Shown here piece after piece: positions 1 through 5,843 of a DNA stretch of 5,843 bases (position 1 is its first letter; each line of letters begins with the position of its first letter). The notes beneath the pieces are model-generated. The model made no database searches. It was not told the DNA's origin and was given only the letters and a program-made list of their open reading frames with translations. Position numbers and translations under genes: made by a program. The DNA is from Lachnospiraceae bacterium (GTDB taxonomy: Bacteria > Bacillota > Clostridia > Lachnospirales > Lachnospiraceae): assembly GCA_003488965.1 (NCBI GenBank), contig DNJW01000056.1, positions 1 to 5,843 of the forward strand, written 5' to 3'.

Positions 1-70
1 CAATGACAAGTGCAGAATCACTGAATTTCGCAAACGCCTATTATCTATTTTATAAAAAAGGAGAGACATT
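1..70 (+). other. Leader in front of valS, no T-box core visible
   Basis: This short leader ends in the valS ribosome site AAGGAGAG (58-65). In many Firmicutes valS is controlled by a tRNA-sensing T-box leader, but the conserved T-box core (AGGGTGG type) and a terminator hairpin are not found in these 70 bases. A T-box further upstream cannot be excluded, since the window starts here. Two TGA codons (4-6 and 22-24) and a TAA (53-55) mean any upstream gene ends before or within this stretch. I see no convincing -35/-10 pair. Bases 22-40 resemble the far end of the window in inverted orientation. Confidence 0.5.
22..40 (+). repeat. Short sequence shared, inverted, with the other end of the window (copy 1)
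   Basis: Bases 22-40 contain TTTCGCAAACGCCTA. The reverse complement of 5824-5842 contains TTTCGCAATTGCCTA, identical at 13 of 15 positions, with the GA dinucleotide upstream also shared. Both copies lie outside genes. This may be a dispersed intergenic repeat, or chance. Only two copies can be seen here. Confidence 0.4.
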
Positions 71-2734
71 ATGGCAAAAGAACTGGCAAAGACTTATGAC
101 CCAAAAGGAATTGAAGACAAGCTGTATCAAAAATGGATGGACAAGAAGTATTTTCATGCCGAGGTGGACAGAAGCAGGAAGCCTTTTACAATTGTGATTC
201 CGCCCCCAAATATTACAGGGCGGCTTCATATGGGGCATGCTTTAGACAATACGATGCAGGATATTTTAATCCGTTTTAAAAGGATGCAGGGCTATAATGC
301 GCTCTGGCAGCCGGGGACGGACCATGCTTCCATTGCCACAGAGGTAAAAATTATTGAAAAGCTGAAAGAGGAAGGTATCACCAAGGAGGATTTGGGGAGA
401 GAAGGGTTTCTGGAACGGGCTTGGGAATGGAAGAAGGAATACGGCGGAAGGATTATCGGCCAGTTGAAGAAACTGGGTTCATCCTGCGACTGGGACAGGG
501 AACGCTTTACCATGGATGAGGGATGCAACAGGGCAGTAAACGAGGTGTTCTGTAAAATGCATGAAAAAGGGTGGATTTACAAAGGCAGCAGAATTATTAA
601 CTGGTGCCCGGTATGCAATACATCCATTTCCGATGCCGAGGTAGAATACGAAGAGCAGGCAGGGCACTTCTGGCATATCAAATATCCGTTGCTGGATGAA
701 AACGGAAAGCCTGACAGCAAGGAATTTCTGGAGTTTGCGACGACCCGTCCGGAAACGATGCTGGGAGATACGGCGGTAGCGGTAAATCCTGAGGATGACA
801 GATACAAAAATCTGATAGGGAGAAAGGTGCTTCTTCCGTTGGTTAACAGGGAGATTCCTATTATCGCCGATTCTTATGTGGATATGGAATTCGGTACCGG
901 TGTTGTAAAGATTACACCGGCTCATGACCCCAATGACTTCGAAGTGGGGAAACGGCATGGGCTTCCGGAAATTAATATTATGAACGATGATGCGACCATT
1001 AATGAAAACGGAGGAAAATTCCAGGGCATGGACCGTTATGAGGCAAGGGCGGCCATCGTAAAGGAACTGGATGAAATGGGACTCCTGGTAAAAATAGAGG
1101 ATTATTCCCATAATGTAGGAACTCATGACCGCTGCAAGACAACCATTGAGCCGATGATTAAGAAGCAGTGGTTTGTAAAAATGGACGAACTGATTAAACC
1201 GGCAGTTCAGGCAGTAAAGAACGGGGAAATCAAACTGGTACCCGAACGGATGGAGAAAACGTATTTTAACTGGACGGACAATATCCGGGACTGGTGTATC
1301 AGCCGTCAGCTCTGGTGGGGGCATAGAATCCCGGCTTATTACTGCGATAAATGCGGGGAAATCGTAGTGGCGAAGGAAATGCCCGGAACATGTCCTAAAT
1401 GCGGGCATGACCATTTTACGCAGGACCCCGATACATTGGATACCTGGTTTTCTTCCGCGCTTTGGCCTTTTTCCACGCTGGGATGGCCGGAAAAGACAGA
1501 GGAACTGGATTATTTTTACCCTACCGATGTGCTGGTAACGGGATATGACATTATTTTCTTCTGGGTTATCCGCATGATATTTTCCGGCTATGAGCAGATG
1601 GGGCAGAAGCCTTTCCATACGGTGCTGTTCCATGGACTGATTAGGGATTCCCAGGGGAGGAAAATGAGCAAGTCATTGGGAAATGGCATTGACCCGCTGG
1701 AGATTATTGATAAATATGGCGCGGATGCGTTAAGGCTGACGCTGATTACGGGGAATGCTCCGGGCAATGATATGCGTTTTTATTATGAAAGAGTAGAGGC
1801 CAGCAGAAATTTTGCCAATAAGGTCTGGAATGCATCCCGGTTTATTATGATGAATATAGAAGGGAAGGATGCGGACGGCGTAACTTTGGATATGCTGGAA
1901 CCGGCGGATAAATGGATTGTATCCAAGCTAAATAATCTGATAAAAGAAGCTACAGAAAATATGGAGCATTATGAGCTGGGCATTGCGGTACAAAAGGTAT
2001 ATGATTTTATCTGGGATGAGTTCTGCGACTGGTATATTGAAATGGTGAAGCCAAGGCTTTATAATTCCGATGACAAGGCAAGCCAGAATGCGGCGCTTTG
2101 GACGTTAAAGACAGTATTGAGCCAGGCACTGAAGCTGCTGCATCCTTATATGCCGTTTATCACGGAAGAAATTTTCTGCTCGCTGCAGCCGGAAGAGGAA
2201 TCTATTATGATTTCCTCCTGGCCGGAATATAAGGAAGAGTGGAATTTTGATAAGGAAGAGAAGGATATTGAAACCATAAAGGAGGCGGTAAGAGGAATCC
2301 GTAATGTCAGGACTCAGATGAGCGTAGCGCCCAGCCGGAAGGCAAAAGTATATGTAGTCAGCGAAAACGACGGGATTCTTTCGGCTTTTGAAGAGGGCAG
2401 GCTTTTCTTTGCCTCTCTGGCATATGCTTCCGAGGTGGTTATCCAGAGGGATAAACAGGGAATTGAAAGCGATGCGGTATCGGTAGTGATTCCGGGGGCG
2501 ACTTTGTACATTCCTTTTGCCGAACTGGTGGACATTACCCAGGAAATCGGCCGTCTGGAAAAGGAAGAAAAACGGCTGCAAGGGGAGCTGGCCCGCGTCA
2601 ACGGAATGCTGAGCAATGAGAAGTTTATATCAAAGGCGCCGGAAGCAAAAATTGCGGAAGAAAAGGAAAAGCGTGAAAAATATACACAGATGATGGAACA
2701 GGTACAGCTTCGTTTAAAGCAGTTGAGAGATTAA
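71..2734 (+). CDS. valS: Valyl-tRNA synthetase (class I aminoacyl-tRNA synthetase)
   Basis: Cytoplasmic enzyme that charges tRNA-Val with valine using ATP and edits misactivated threonine. The 887 residues match the usual bacterial length (about 880). The class I signature HMGH is at residues 53-56, after PPPNITG, and KMSKS is at 531-535. The CP1 editing domain shows TTRPET at 224-229 and the AHDPNDF segment with the likely editing aspartate D286. Zinc-knuckle candidates are C179/C182, H352/C355, and a CxxC pair at C425/C428 with C441/C444. The stretch around 480-515 ([13 protein letters not shown]) is typical of ValRS and separates it from IleRS and LeuRS. An anticodon-binding helical domain starts near 611 (PADKW), and a charged C-terminal coiled coil that contacts tRNA spans about 822-887. 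The ATG follows AAGGAGAG (58-65) by a short spacer, and [11 protein letters not shown] is a normal N-terminus. Intact, first gene of the unit; folC follows after 31 bases. Function is certain from motifs and length; the zinc ligand roles are by analogy. Confidence 0.98.
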   Translation: MAKELAKTYDPKGIEDKLYQKWMDKKYFHAEVDRSRKPFTIVIPPPNITGRLHMGHALDNTMQDILIRFKRMQGYNALWQPGTDHASIATEVKIIEKLKEEGITKEDLGREGFLERAWEWKKEYGGRIIGQLKKLGSSCDWDRERFTMDEGCNRAVNEVFCKMHEKGWIYKGSRIINWCPVCNTSISDAEVEYEEQAGHFWHIKYPLLDENGKPDSKEFLEFATTRPETMLGDTAVAVNPEDDRYKNLIGRKVLLPLVNREIPIIADSYVDMEFGTGVVKITPAHDPNDFEVGKRHGLPEINIMNDDATINENGGKFQGMDRYEARAAIVKELDEMGLLVKIEDYSHNVGTHDRCKTTIEPMIKKQWFVKMDELIKPAVQAVKNGEIKLVPERMEKTYFNWTDNIRDWCISRQLWWGHRIPAYYCDKCGEIVVAKEMPGTCPKCGHDHFTQDPDTLDTWFSSALWPFSTLGWPEKTEELDYFYPTDVLVTGYDIIFFWVIRMIFSGYEQMGQKPFHTVLFHGLIRDSQGRKMSKSLGNGIDPLEIIDKYGADALRLTLITGNAPGNDMRFYYERVEASRNFANKVWNASRFIMMNIEGKDADGVTLDMLEPADKWIVSKLNNLIKEATENMEHYELGIAVQKVYDFIWDEFCDWYIEMVKPRLYNSDDKASQNAALWTLKTVLSQALKLLHPYMPFITEEIFCSLQPEEESIMISSWPEYKEEWNFDKEEKDIETIKEAVRGIRNVRTQMSVAPSRKAKVYVVSENDGILSAFEEGRLFFASLAYASEVVIQRDKQGIESDAVSVVIPGATLYIPFAELVDITQEIGRLEKEEKRLQGELARVNGMLSNEKFISKAPEAKIAEEKEKREKYTQMMEQVQLRLKQLRD

Positions 2735-2765
2735 AATGGTAGAACTTTAGTGAGGACGGACAGGG

Positions 2766-4076
2766 ATGCTGGCAGATTCTTATGGACAGGCAAAGCAGTA
2801 TATTCTTGAGGTACCAAAATTTACTGCGAAAAACAGTCTGGAGGAGACGAAGCTTTTCTTAAAGCTGCTTGGTTCTCCGGAAGAAGGGAAAAAAATTATT
2901 CATGTAGCAGGCACAAACGGAAAAGGCTCCGTTTGTGCCTACTTGTGTTCCATGTTGACAAAAGGGGGCTATCTGACCGGAATGTTTACCTCTCCGCATC
3001 TGGTGGACATGCGGGAACGGTTCAGGATAGGAAGCAGGATAATTTCGGAAGAAAAATTTTTGTGGGGCTTCCGGTTTGTGATGGAACGGTTGGAAGAGAT
3101 GAGAAAAGTGTCCGGAAAACCGGAATATCATCCTACTTTTTTCGAGCTGTTATTCCTGATGGGAATGGCAATATTCAGGGAGGAAAATGCGGAATATATT
3201 ATATTGGAAACGGGGCTTGGAGGAAGAATGGACGCCACAAATGCGGTGGAAAATCCCGCTCTTACAGTGATTACGTCCATTGGTTACGACCATATGGAAT
3301 ATCTGGGAAATACAATTGAAGAGATTGCCGGTGAGAAAGCGGGAATTTTAAAACCGGGTGTTCCTGTCGTTTATAGCGATAAAAGAAGAAATGCCTCTAT
3401 TGTTATAGAAGAAAGGGCAAAAATACTGGGAAACAGGGCGGTTGGAATAAAAGAAGGGGATTTCATTTATAATAAATTAACAAAGAAAAGCATTGATTTT
3501 TCCATGCATTCTCGGTATTATGGTTATATTAGGCTAAAACTGGAAACGGATGCCCTTTATCAGGCGGAAAATGCAGCAATTGCAGTCCGGTGCATGGAAG
3601 AGATTCCAGATGCCGGAAATGTAAAGCGCGGGCAGATAGAGGAAGGACTGCAGGAAACCGTCTGGGAAGGCAGGATGGAAGAGGTGCTTCCCGGAGTTTA
3701 TGTGGACGGAGCCCATAACGAGGACGGGATGCATGCATTTATCCGGTCAGTGGAGGCTGATGGCTGCGAAGGCAGGCGGTATCTGCTGTTTTCTGCTGTC
3801 AGAGATAAGAATTATGGGGGAATGATAAATATCCTAAGGGAAAGCGGACTTTTTAACGAGACCGTGGCGGTGGGAATTCATAATAGCAGGGGAATGGAGC
3901 CGGAAGAGCTGGCAAAGCATTTTAAAGGAATGAAGTGCAGCTTTGCAGAGGATGCAGGGCAGGCATTTTCCGGTCTGCTGGCAAGAAAAGAGGAAAAGGA
4001 TTTCATATATATTGCCGGTTCACTTTATTTGGCGGGAGAGATGAAGGCATTGTTAAGGAGGAAATCGGATGATTAA
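2766..4076 (+). CDS. folC: Folylpolyglutamate synthase / dihydrofolate synthase
   Basis: Mur-ligase-like ATP enzyme that adds glutamates to reduced folates, and in many bacteria also joins glutamate to dihydropteroate. It acts in the cytoplasm. Length 436 is normal. The P-loop GTNGKGS is at residues 49-55, followed by the TSPHL folate-site segment. ETGLGGRMDATN at 148-159 carries the probable metal-binding E148. YDH ending at H176 and GEKAGI with K191 (the lysine carbamylated in homologues) complete the ATP/metal site. The C-terminal domain begins near the WEGRME segment and has DGAHN at 314-318. I cannot tell from sequence whether it has both activities. The ATG at 2766 has only a modest ribosome site (GAGGACGG, 2752-2759), and in-frame stops at 2748-2753 rule out a longer protein. 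valS-folC adjacency matches B. subtilis. The 3' end overlaps the next gene by 8 bases. The P-loop codons contain a perfect inverted repeat (2909-2940). Confidence 0.96.
   Translation: MLADSYGQAKQYILEVPKFTAKNSLEETKLFLKLLGSPEEGKKIIHVAGTNGKGSVCAYLCSMLTKGGYLTGMFTSPHLVDMRERFRIGSRIISEEKFLWGFRFVMERLEEMRKVSGKPEYHPTFFELLFLMGMAIFREENAEYIILETGLGGRMDATNAVENPALTVITSIGYDHMEYLGNTIEEIAGEKAGILKPGVPVVYSDKRRNASIVIEERAKILGNRAVGIKEGDFIYNKLTKKSIDFSMHSRYYGYIRLKLETDALYQAENAAIAVRCMEEIPDAGNVKRGQIEEGLQETVWEGRMEEVLPGVYVDGAHNEDGMHAFIRSVEADGCEGRRYLLFSAVRDKNYGGMINILRESGLFNETVAVGIHNSRGMEPEELAKHFKGMKCSFAEDAGQAFSGLLARKEEKDFIYIAGSLYLAGEMKALLRRKSDD
2909..2940. repeat. Perfect 13-bp inverted repeat inside folC
   Basis: The left arm AGGCACAAACGGA (2909-2921) and right arm TCCGTTTGTGCCT (2928-2940) are exact reverse complements around a 6-base loop (AAAGGC). 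The structure covers the codons for the P-loop and the residues after it, GTNGKGSVCA. There is no T tract after it, so it is not a standard terminator. It could fold as an mRNA hairpin about 145 bases into the gene, or serve as a palindromic protein site; function is unknown. The repeat itself is read directly from the sequence. Confidence 0.9.
4055..4061 (+). promoter_or_regulatory. Strong ribosome binding site inside the folC 3' end
   Basis: AAGGAGG lies within the last codons of folC, 7 bases before the ATG at 4069. It is a near-perfect Shine-Dalgarno sequence, stronger than the one in front of folC. Together with the 8-base overlap of the two genes (ATGATTAA), it is the main reason to accept the small downstream frame as a real gene and to expect it to be translated well, either independently or coupled to folC. 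Confidence 0.85.
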
Positions 4077-4278
4077 TTTTGAAGAGGAATTAAAAAAATT
4101 CCATCCCAGTCTGGAAGTGGAGGACGCGGAGGAAGCAATTTACAATCAGGATTTAACGGATATGGCGGATATACTGGTAAATATGATTAGAGATATGGGA
4201 AATACAACATTTACCGAACGGCCCGTAAGGCAGGATGAGATAGCGGCCCGTGAGGAAAACAGTTCTTTTGAAGAATAG
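4069..4278 (+). CDS. Small acidic protein of unknown function, coupled to folC
   Basis: A 69-residue protein I cannot assign to a named family. It is strongly acidic: about 19 Asp/Glu against 6 Lys/Arg, giving a net charge near -13. Residues 1-45 look helical, with a FEEELKKF start and an amphipathic stretch around DLTDMADILVNMIRDM. The remainder (about 46-69) is polar, probably disordered, and ends in SSFEE. There is no signal peptide, membrane segment, cysteine or recognisable DNA-binding motif, so it is probably a soluble cytoplasmic protein. The ATG overlaps the folC stop by 8 bases and has AAGGAGG at 4055-4061, which suggests translational coupling. The next gene starts 10 bases after its stop. 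Being real is supported by the ribosome site, the overlap and its fit in the operon; function is open. A regulator or partner of FolC or of the membrane TPR protein is only a guess from position. Confidence 0.8.
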   Translation: MINFEEELKKFHPSLEVEDAEEAIYNQDLTDMADILVNMIRDMGNTTFTERPVRQDEIAAREENSSFEE

Positions 4279-4284
4279 GGGTGG
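4278..4284 (+). promoter_or_regulatory. Ribosome binding site that sets the start of the TPR gene
   Basis: GGGGTGG sits 4 bases before the ATG at 4289 and overlaps the stop codon of the small gene. It is an imperfect, closely spaced site, so initiation may rely on ribosomes finishing the upstream gene. It favours the ATG at 4289 over an in-frame GTG at 4250, which would add 13 residues ahead of the zinc ribbon and has no comparable site. Confidence 0.6.
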
Positions 4285-4288
4285 CAGT

Positions 4289-5701
4289 ATGTTGTGTTAT
4301 AATTGCGGCTGCAGTTTATCGGAGCAGGATTTCTGTACTGCCTGCGGTGCGGATGTAAGTACCTATAAAAAAATTATGCATCTTTCCAACCGTTTTTATA
4401 ATGACGGGCTGGAAAAAGCGCAGGTCAGGGATTTGAGCGGTGCGGTAAACAGTTTGCGGCAGAGTCTGAAACTGAATAAAAGCAATATAAAGGCAAGGAA
4501 TCTTTTAGGGCTGGTATATTTTGAGACAGGAGAAGTGGTGGCGGCGCTCAGCGAATGGGTAATCAGCAAGAATCTCCGGCCGAAAAGAAATATAGCGGAT
4601 ATGTATATTGAAATGATACAGTCTAACCAGTCACGGCTTGATTCCATCAACCAGACAATAAAAAAATATAATCAGGCATTAATGTATTGCCATCAGGACA
4701 GTCAGGATTTGGCGGTTATACAGCTGAAAAAGGTACTGTCGCTGAATCCCAAATTCGTACGCGCACATCAGCTGCTGGCATTGCTTTATATTGAAGCCGG
4801 TGAATGGGACAAAGCGAGGAAGGAACTGTATAAATGCAGCAGAATCGATTCCAGCAATACGACGACCAGACGCTATCTGAAAGAGGTGGAGCGGATGGTA
4901 ATGCCGGAGGATGGGGCATCGAAAGGGGTTGTGAAGAGGAAAGGCATTGCAAACGATGTTATTAAATACCAAAGCGGCAATGAAACGATTATCCAGCCGG
5001 TGAATGGCAGAGAGAAAAAAGGAATTTCTGTTTTTGTTAATATGGGAATCGGTATTGTTATCGGAGTGGCAGTTGCCTGGTTTCTTATTCTGCCGGCCCG
5101 AATACAGATAGCGCAGGCTGCAATGAATGAAGAACTGCGGACTATCGGCGATCAGTCAGATGCCAAAACGGCTACCATTGACGAGCTGGAACAGCAGATT
5201 AAAGGGCTTACGGAAGAAAAGGCGGGGCTGGAGACACGGCTGGAGGAATATACCGGAACGGACGGCACGATACAAGCATCGGATAAGCTGATAGCCGCGG
5301 CAAATGAGTACCTTGCCAGCGAAGGCGATGTGATTAAGGTGTCGGAATATCTGGACGAAATCGATATGGATGAACTGGGTGAGACGGCATCGGAAGCATT
5401 TATCACACTGCATGATACCCTGACCGGGCTGATAGGGCCGGAATTGGCGAAGACAGCATATGACGAAGGCTATGAAGCCTACAGACAAGGGGAATATGCA
5501 CAGGCGCTCCCCAATCTTGCAAGGGCTTACCAATATGATGAAACAAACGGCGATGCGCTGTTTTATCTGGGCAACTGTTACCGCGAAACCAATAATCTGG
5601 AAAAGGCGAAGGAAGTCTATACCCAGGTAATAGAACTGTTCCCGGGAACACTAAAAGCCAGCAATTCCCAGGCATATCTGGCAGAGCTGAACGGAAACTA
5701 A
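4289..5701 (+). CDS. Zinc-ribbon, TPR-repeat single-pass membrane protein
   Basis: A 470-residue protein with no gene name I can support. The N-terminus is a short zinc ribbon with C3/C6 and C16/C19. TPR-like helix pairs follow at about 35-66, 69-100, 127-156 and 157-190, shown by patterns such as LLGLVYFETGE and LLALLYIEAGEWDKA. A basic linker (about 210-244, ending GREKK) leads to one hydrophobic segment at about 246-268. After it come a predicted coiled coil (about 280-318, IDELEQQIKGLTEEKAGLE), a helical spacer, and two more TPRs at about 389-455 ending in a FPGT motif. By the positive-inside rule the zinc ribbon and first TPR block are cytoplasmic, while the coiled coil and last TPRs are outside. 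There is no catalytic motif. A scaffold linking cytoplasmic and envelope partners is inferred from domains only. The start at 4289 was chosen for its ribosome site and because the zinc ribbon begins at once. Last gene before the terminator. Confidence 0.9.
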   Translation: MLCYNCGCSLSEQDFCTACGADVSTYKKIMHLSNRFYNDGLEKAQVRDLSGAVNSLRQSLKLNKSNIKARNLLGLVYFETGEVVAALSEWVISKNLRPKRNIADMYIEMIQSNQSRLDSINQTIKKYNQALMYCHQDSQDLAVIQLKKVLSLNPKFVRAHQLLALLYIEAGEWDKARKELYKCSRIDSSNTTTRRYLKEVERMVMPEDGASKGVVKRKGIANDVIKYQSGNETIIQPVNGREKKGISVFVNMGIGIVIGVAVAWFLILPARIQIAQAAMNEELRTIGDQSDAKTATIDELEQQIKGLTEEKAGLETRLEEYTGTDGTIQASDKLIAAANEYLASEGDVIKVSEYLDEIDMDELGETASEAFITLHDTLTGLIGPELAKTAYDEGYEAYRQGEYAQALPNLARAYQYDETNGDALFYLGNCYRETNNLEKAKEVYTQVIELFPGTLKASNSQAYLAELNGN

Positions 5702-5736
5702 AAAACAGAATAAAACACAATTCATGAAAATTGATT

Positions 5737-5779
5737 ATATACAAAAGAGGACATAATTTTATGTCCTCTTTTTGTATAT
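5737..5779. terminator. Rho-independent terminator, probably bidirectional
   Basis: The core stem AAAAGAGGACAT (5743-5754) pairs with ATGTCCTCTTTT (5761-5772) around the loop AATTTT. After one extra T, outer arms ATATAC (5737-5742) and GTATAT (5774-5779) can extend the pairing. On the + strand the stem is followed by a T run, ending the valS-to-TPR unit 41 bases after the TPR stop codon at 5699-5701. Read on the - strand the same hairpin also ends in a T run, so it could stop a converging transcript from beyond the window. Confidence 0.9.
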
Positions 5780-5843
5780 GGCAAGGGATAACTGGGAATA
5801 CTATATTAGTTGGAATACAATTTTAGGCAATTGCGAAACTCTG
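5780..5843. other. Intergenic tail with no recognised gene
   Basis: This AT-rich stretch follows the terminator. I see no open frame with a ribosome site, no RNA gene and no clear promoter in these 64 bases. The only notable element is the short repeat candidate at its far end. Confidence 0.6.
5824..5842 (-). repeat. Short sequence shared, inverted, with the other end of the window (copy 2)
   Basis: This is the counterpart of the element at 22-40, in the opposite orientation, and it lies beyond the terminator. This copy includes the palindrome GCAATTGC. It sits at the window edge, so its full extent is not visible. It could alternatively be the last codons of a converging gene, since a - strand TAA occurs at 5823-5825. 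Confidence 0.4.

Noticed and set aside
3..51. Promoter in the valS leader: ATGACA (3-8) with TATTAT (39-44) or TATTTT (46-51)
   Set aside because: The spacing is 30 or more bases instead of about 17, and no other -35 fits well. The AT-rich sequence gives -10 look-alikes by chance.
3..197. 64-codon open frame on + crossing the valS start
   Set aside because: It overlaps the valS N-terminus in another frame, lacks a ribosome site and ends inside conserved valS sequence.
479..1633. A 384-codon open frame on the - strand opposite valS
   Set aside because: The same region clearly encodes the conserved catalytic and editing domains of ValRS on the + strand. The antisense translation has no recognisable domain and no convincing ribosome site, and is a codon-bias shadow.
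2736..2750. Mini-frame M-V-E-L-stop in front of folC, as a leader peptide
   Set aside because: It is only four codons long, has no ribosome site of its own, and no paired stem-loops or regulatory codon run follow it.
2933..3319. 128-codon + strand frame inside folC
   Set aside because: It lies in a different frame over conserved FolC motifs, with no family resemblance; a shadow frame.
4250..4288. GTG at 4250 as an earlier start of the TPR gene, giving 483 residues
   Set aside because: It would overlap the small gene by 29 bases, has no good ribosome site, and adds 13 residues before a zinc ribbon that starts naturally at the ATG at 4289.
5403..5744. 113-codon - strand frame opposite the TPR gene end
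   Set aside because: It begins inside the terminator region, lies opposite well-defined TPR repeats, and shows no domain of its own.

Overview
The window looks like a piece of a low-to-mid GC Firmicutes chromosome, most likely a clostridium of the Lachnospiraceae type. The signs are strong AAGGAG-type ribosome binding sites, tight same-strand packing, frequent AGG/AGA arginine and ATA isoleucine codons, and the valS-folC gene order that is also known from Bacillus subtilis. The taxon is inferred from style and protein flavour; no search was run.

Layout: all four genes lie on the + strand and nearly fill the window. A 70-base leader (1-70) precedes valS (71-2734, valyl-tRNA synthetase). A 31-base gap leads to folC (2766-4076, folylpolyglutamate/dihydrofolate synthase). 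An acidic 69-residue protein of unknown function follows (4069-4278); its start codon lies inside the end of folC. Ten bases later begins a 470-residue membrane protein (4289-5701) with an N-terminal zinc ribbon and TPR repeats predicted on both sides of a single membrane span. A strong hairpin with a T tract (5737-5779) closes the unit. The last ~64 bases hold no recognisable gene.

No terminator lies between the genes, so they probably form one transcription unit. The first two are housekeeping enzymes (tRNA charging and folate polyglutamylation). The last two are uncharacterised: the small one is translationally coupled to folC, and the TPR protein looks like a membrane-anchored scaffold. 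No mobile element, CRISPR array, tRNA or rRNA is visible. Structures the genes do not explain are a perfect 13-bp inverted repeat over the folC P-loop codons, and a short sequence shared in inverted orientation by the two ends of the window. I see no clear evidence of a new multi-gene system; the least explained parts are the small acidic protein and the zinc-ribbon/TPR membrane protein.
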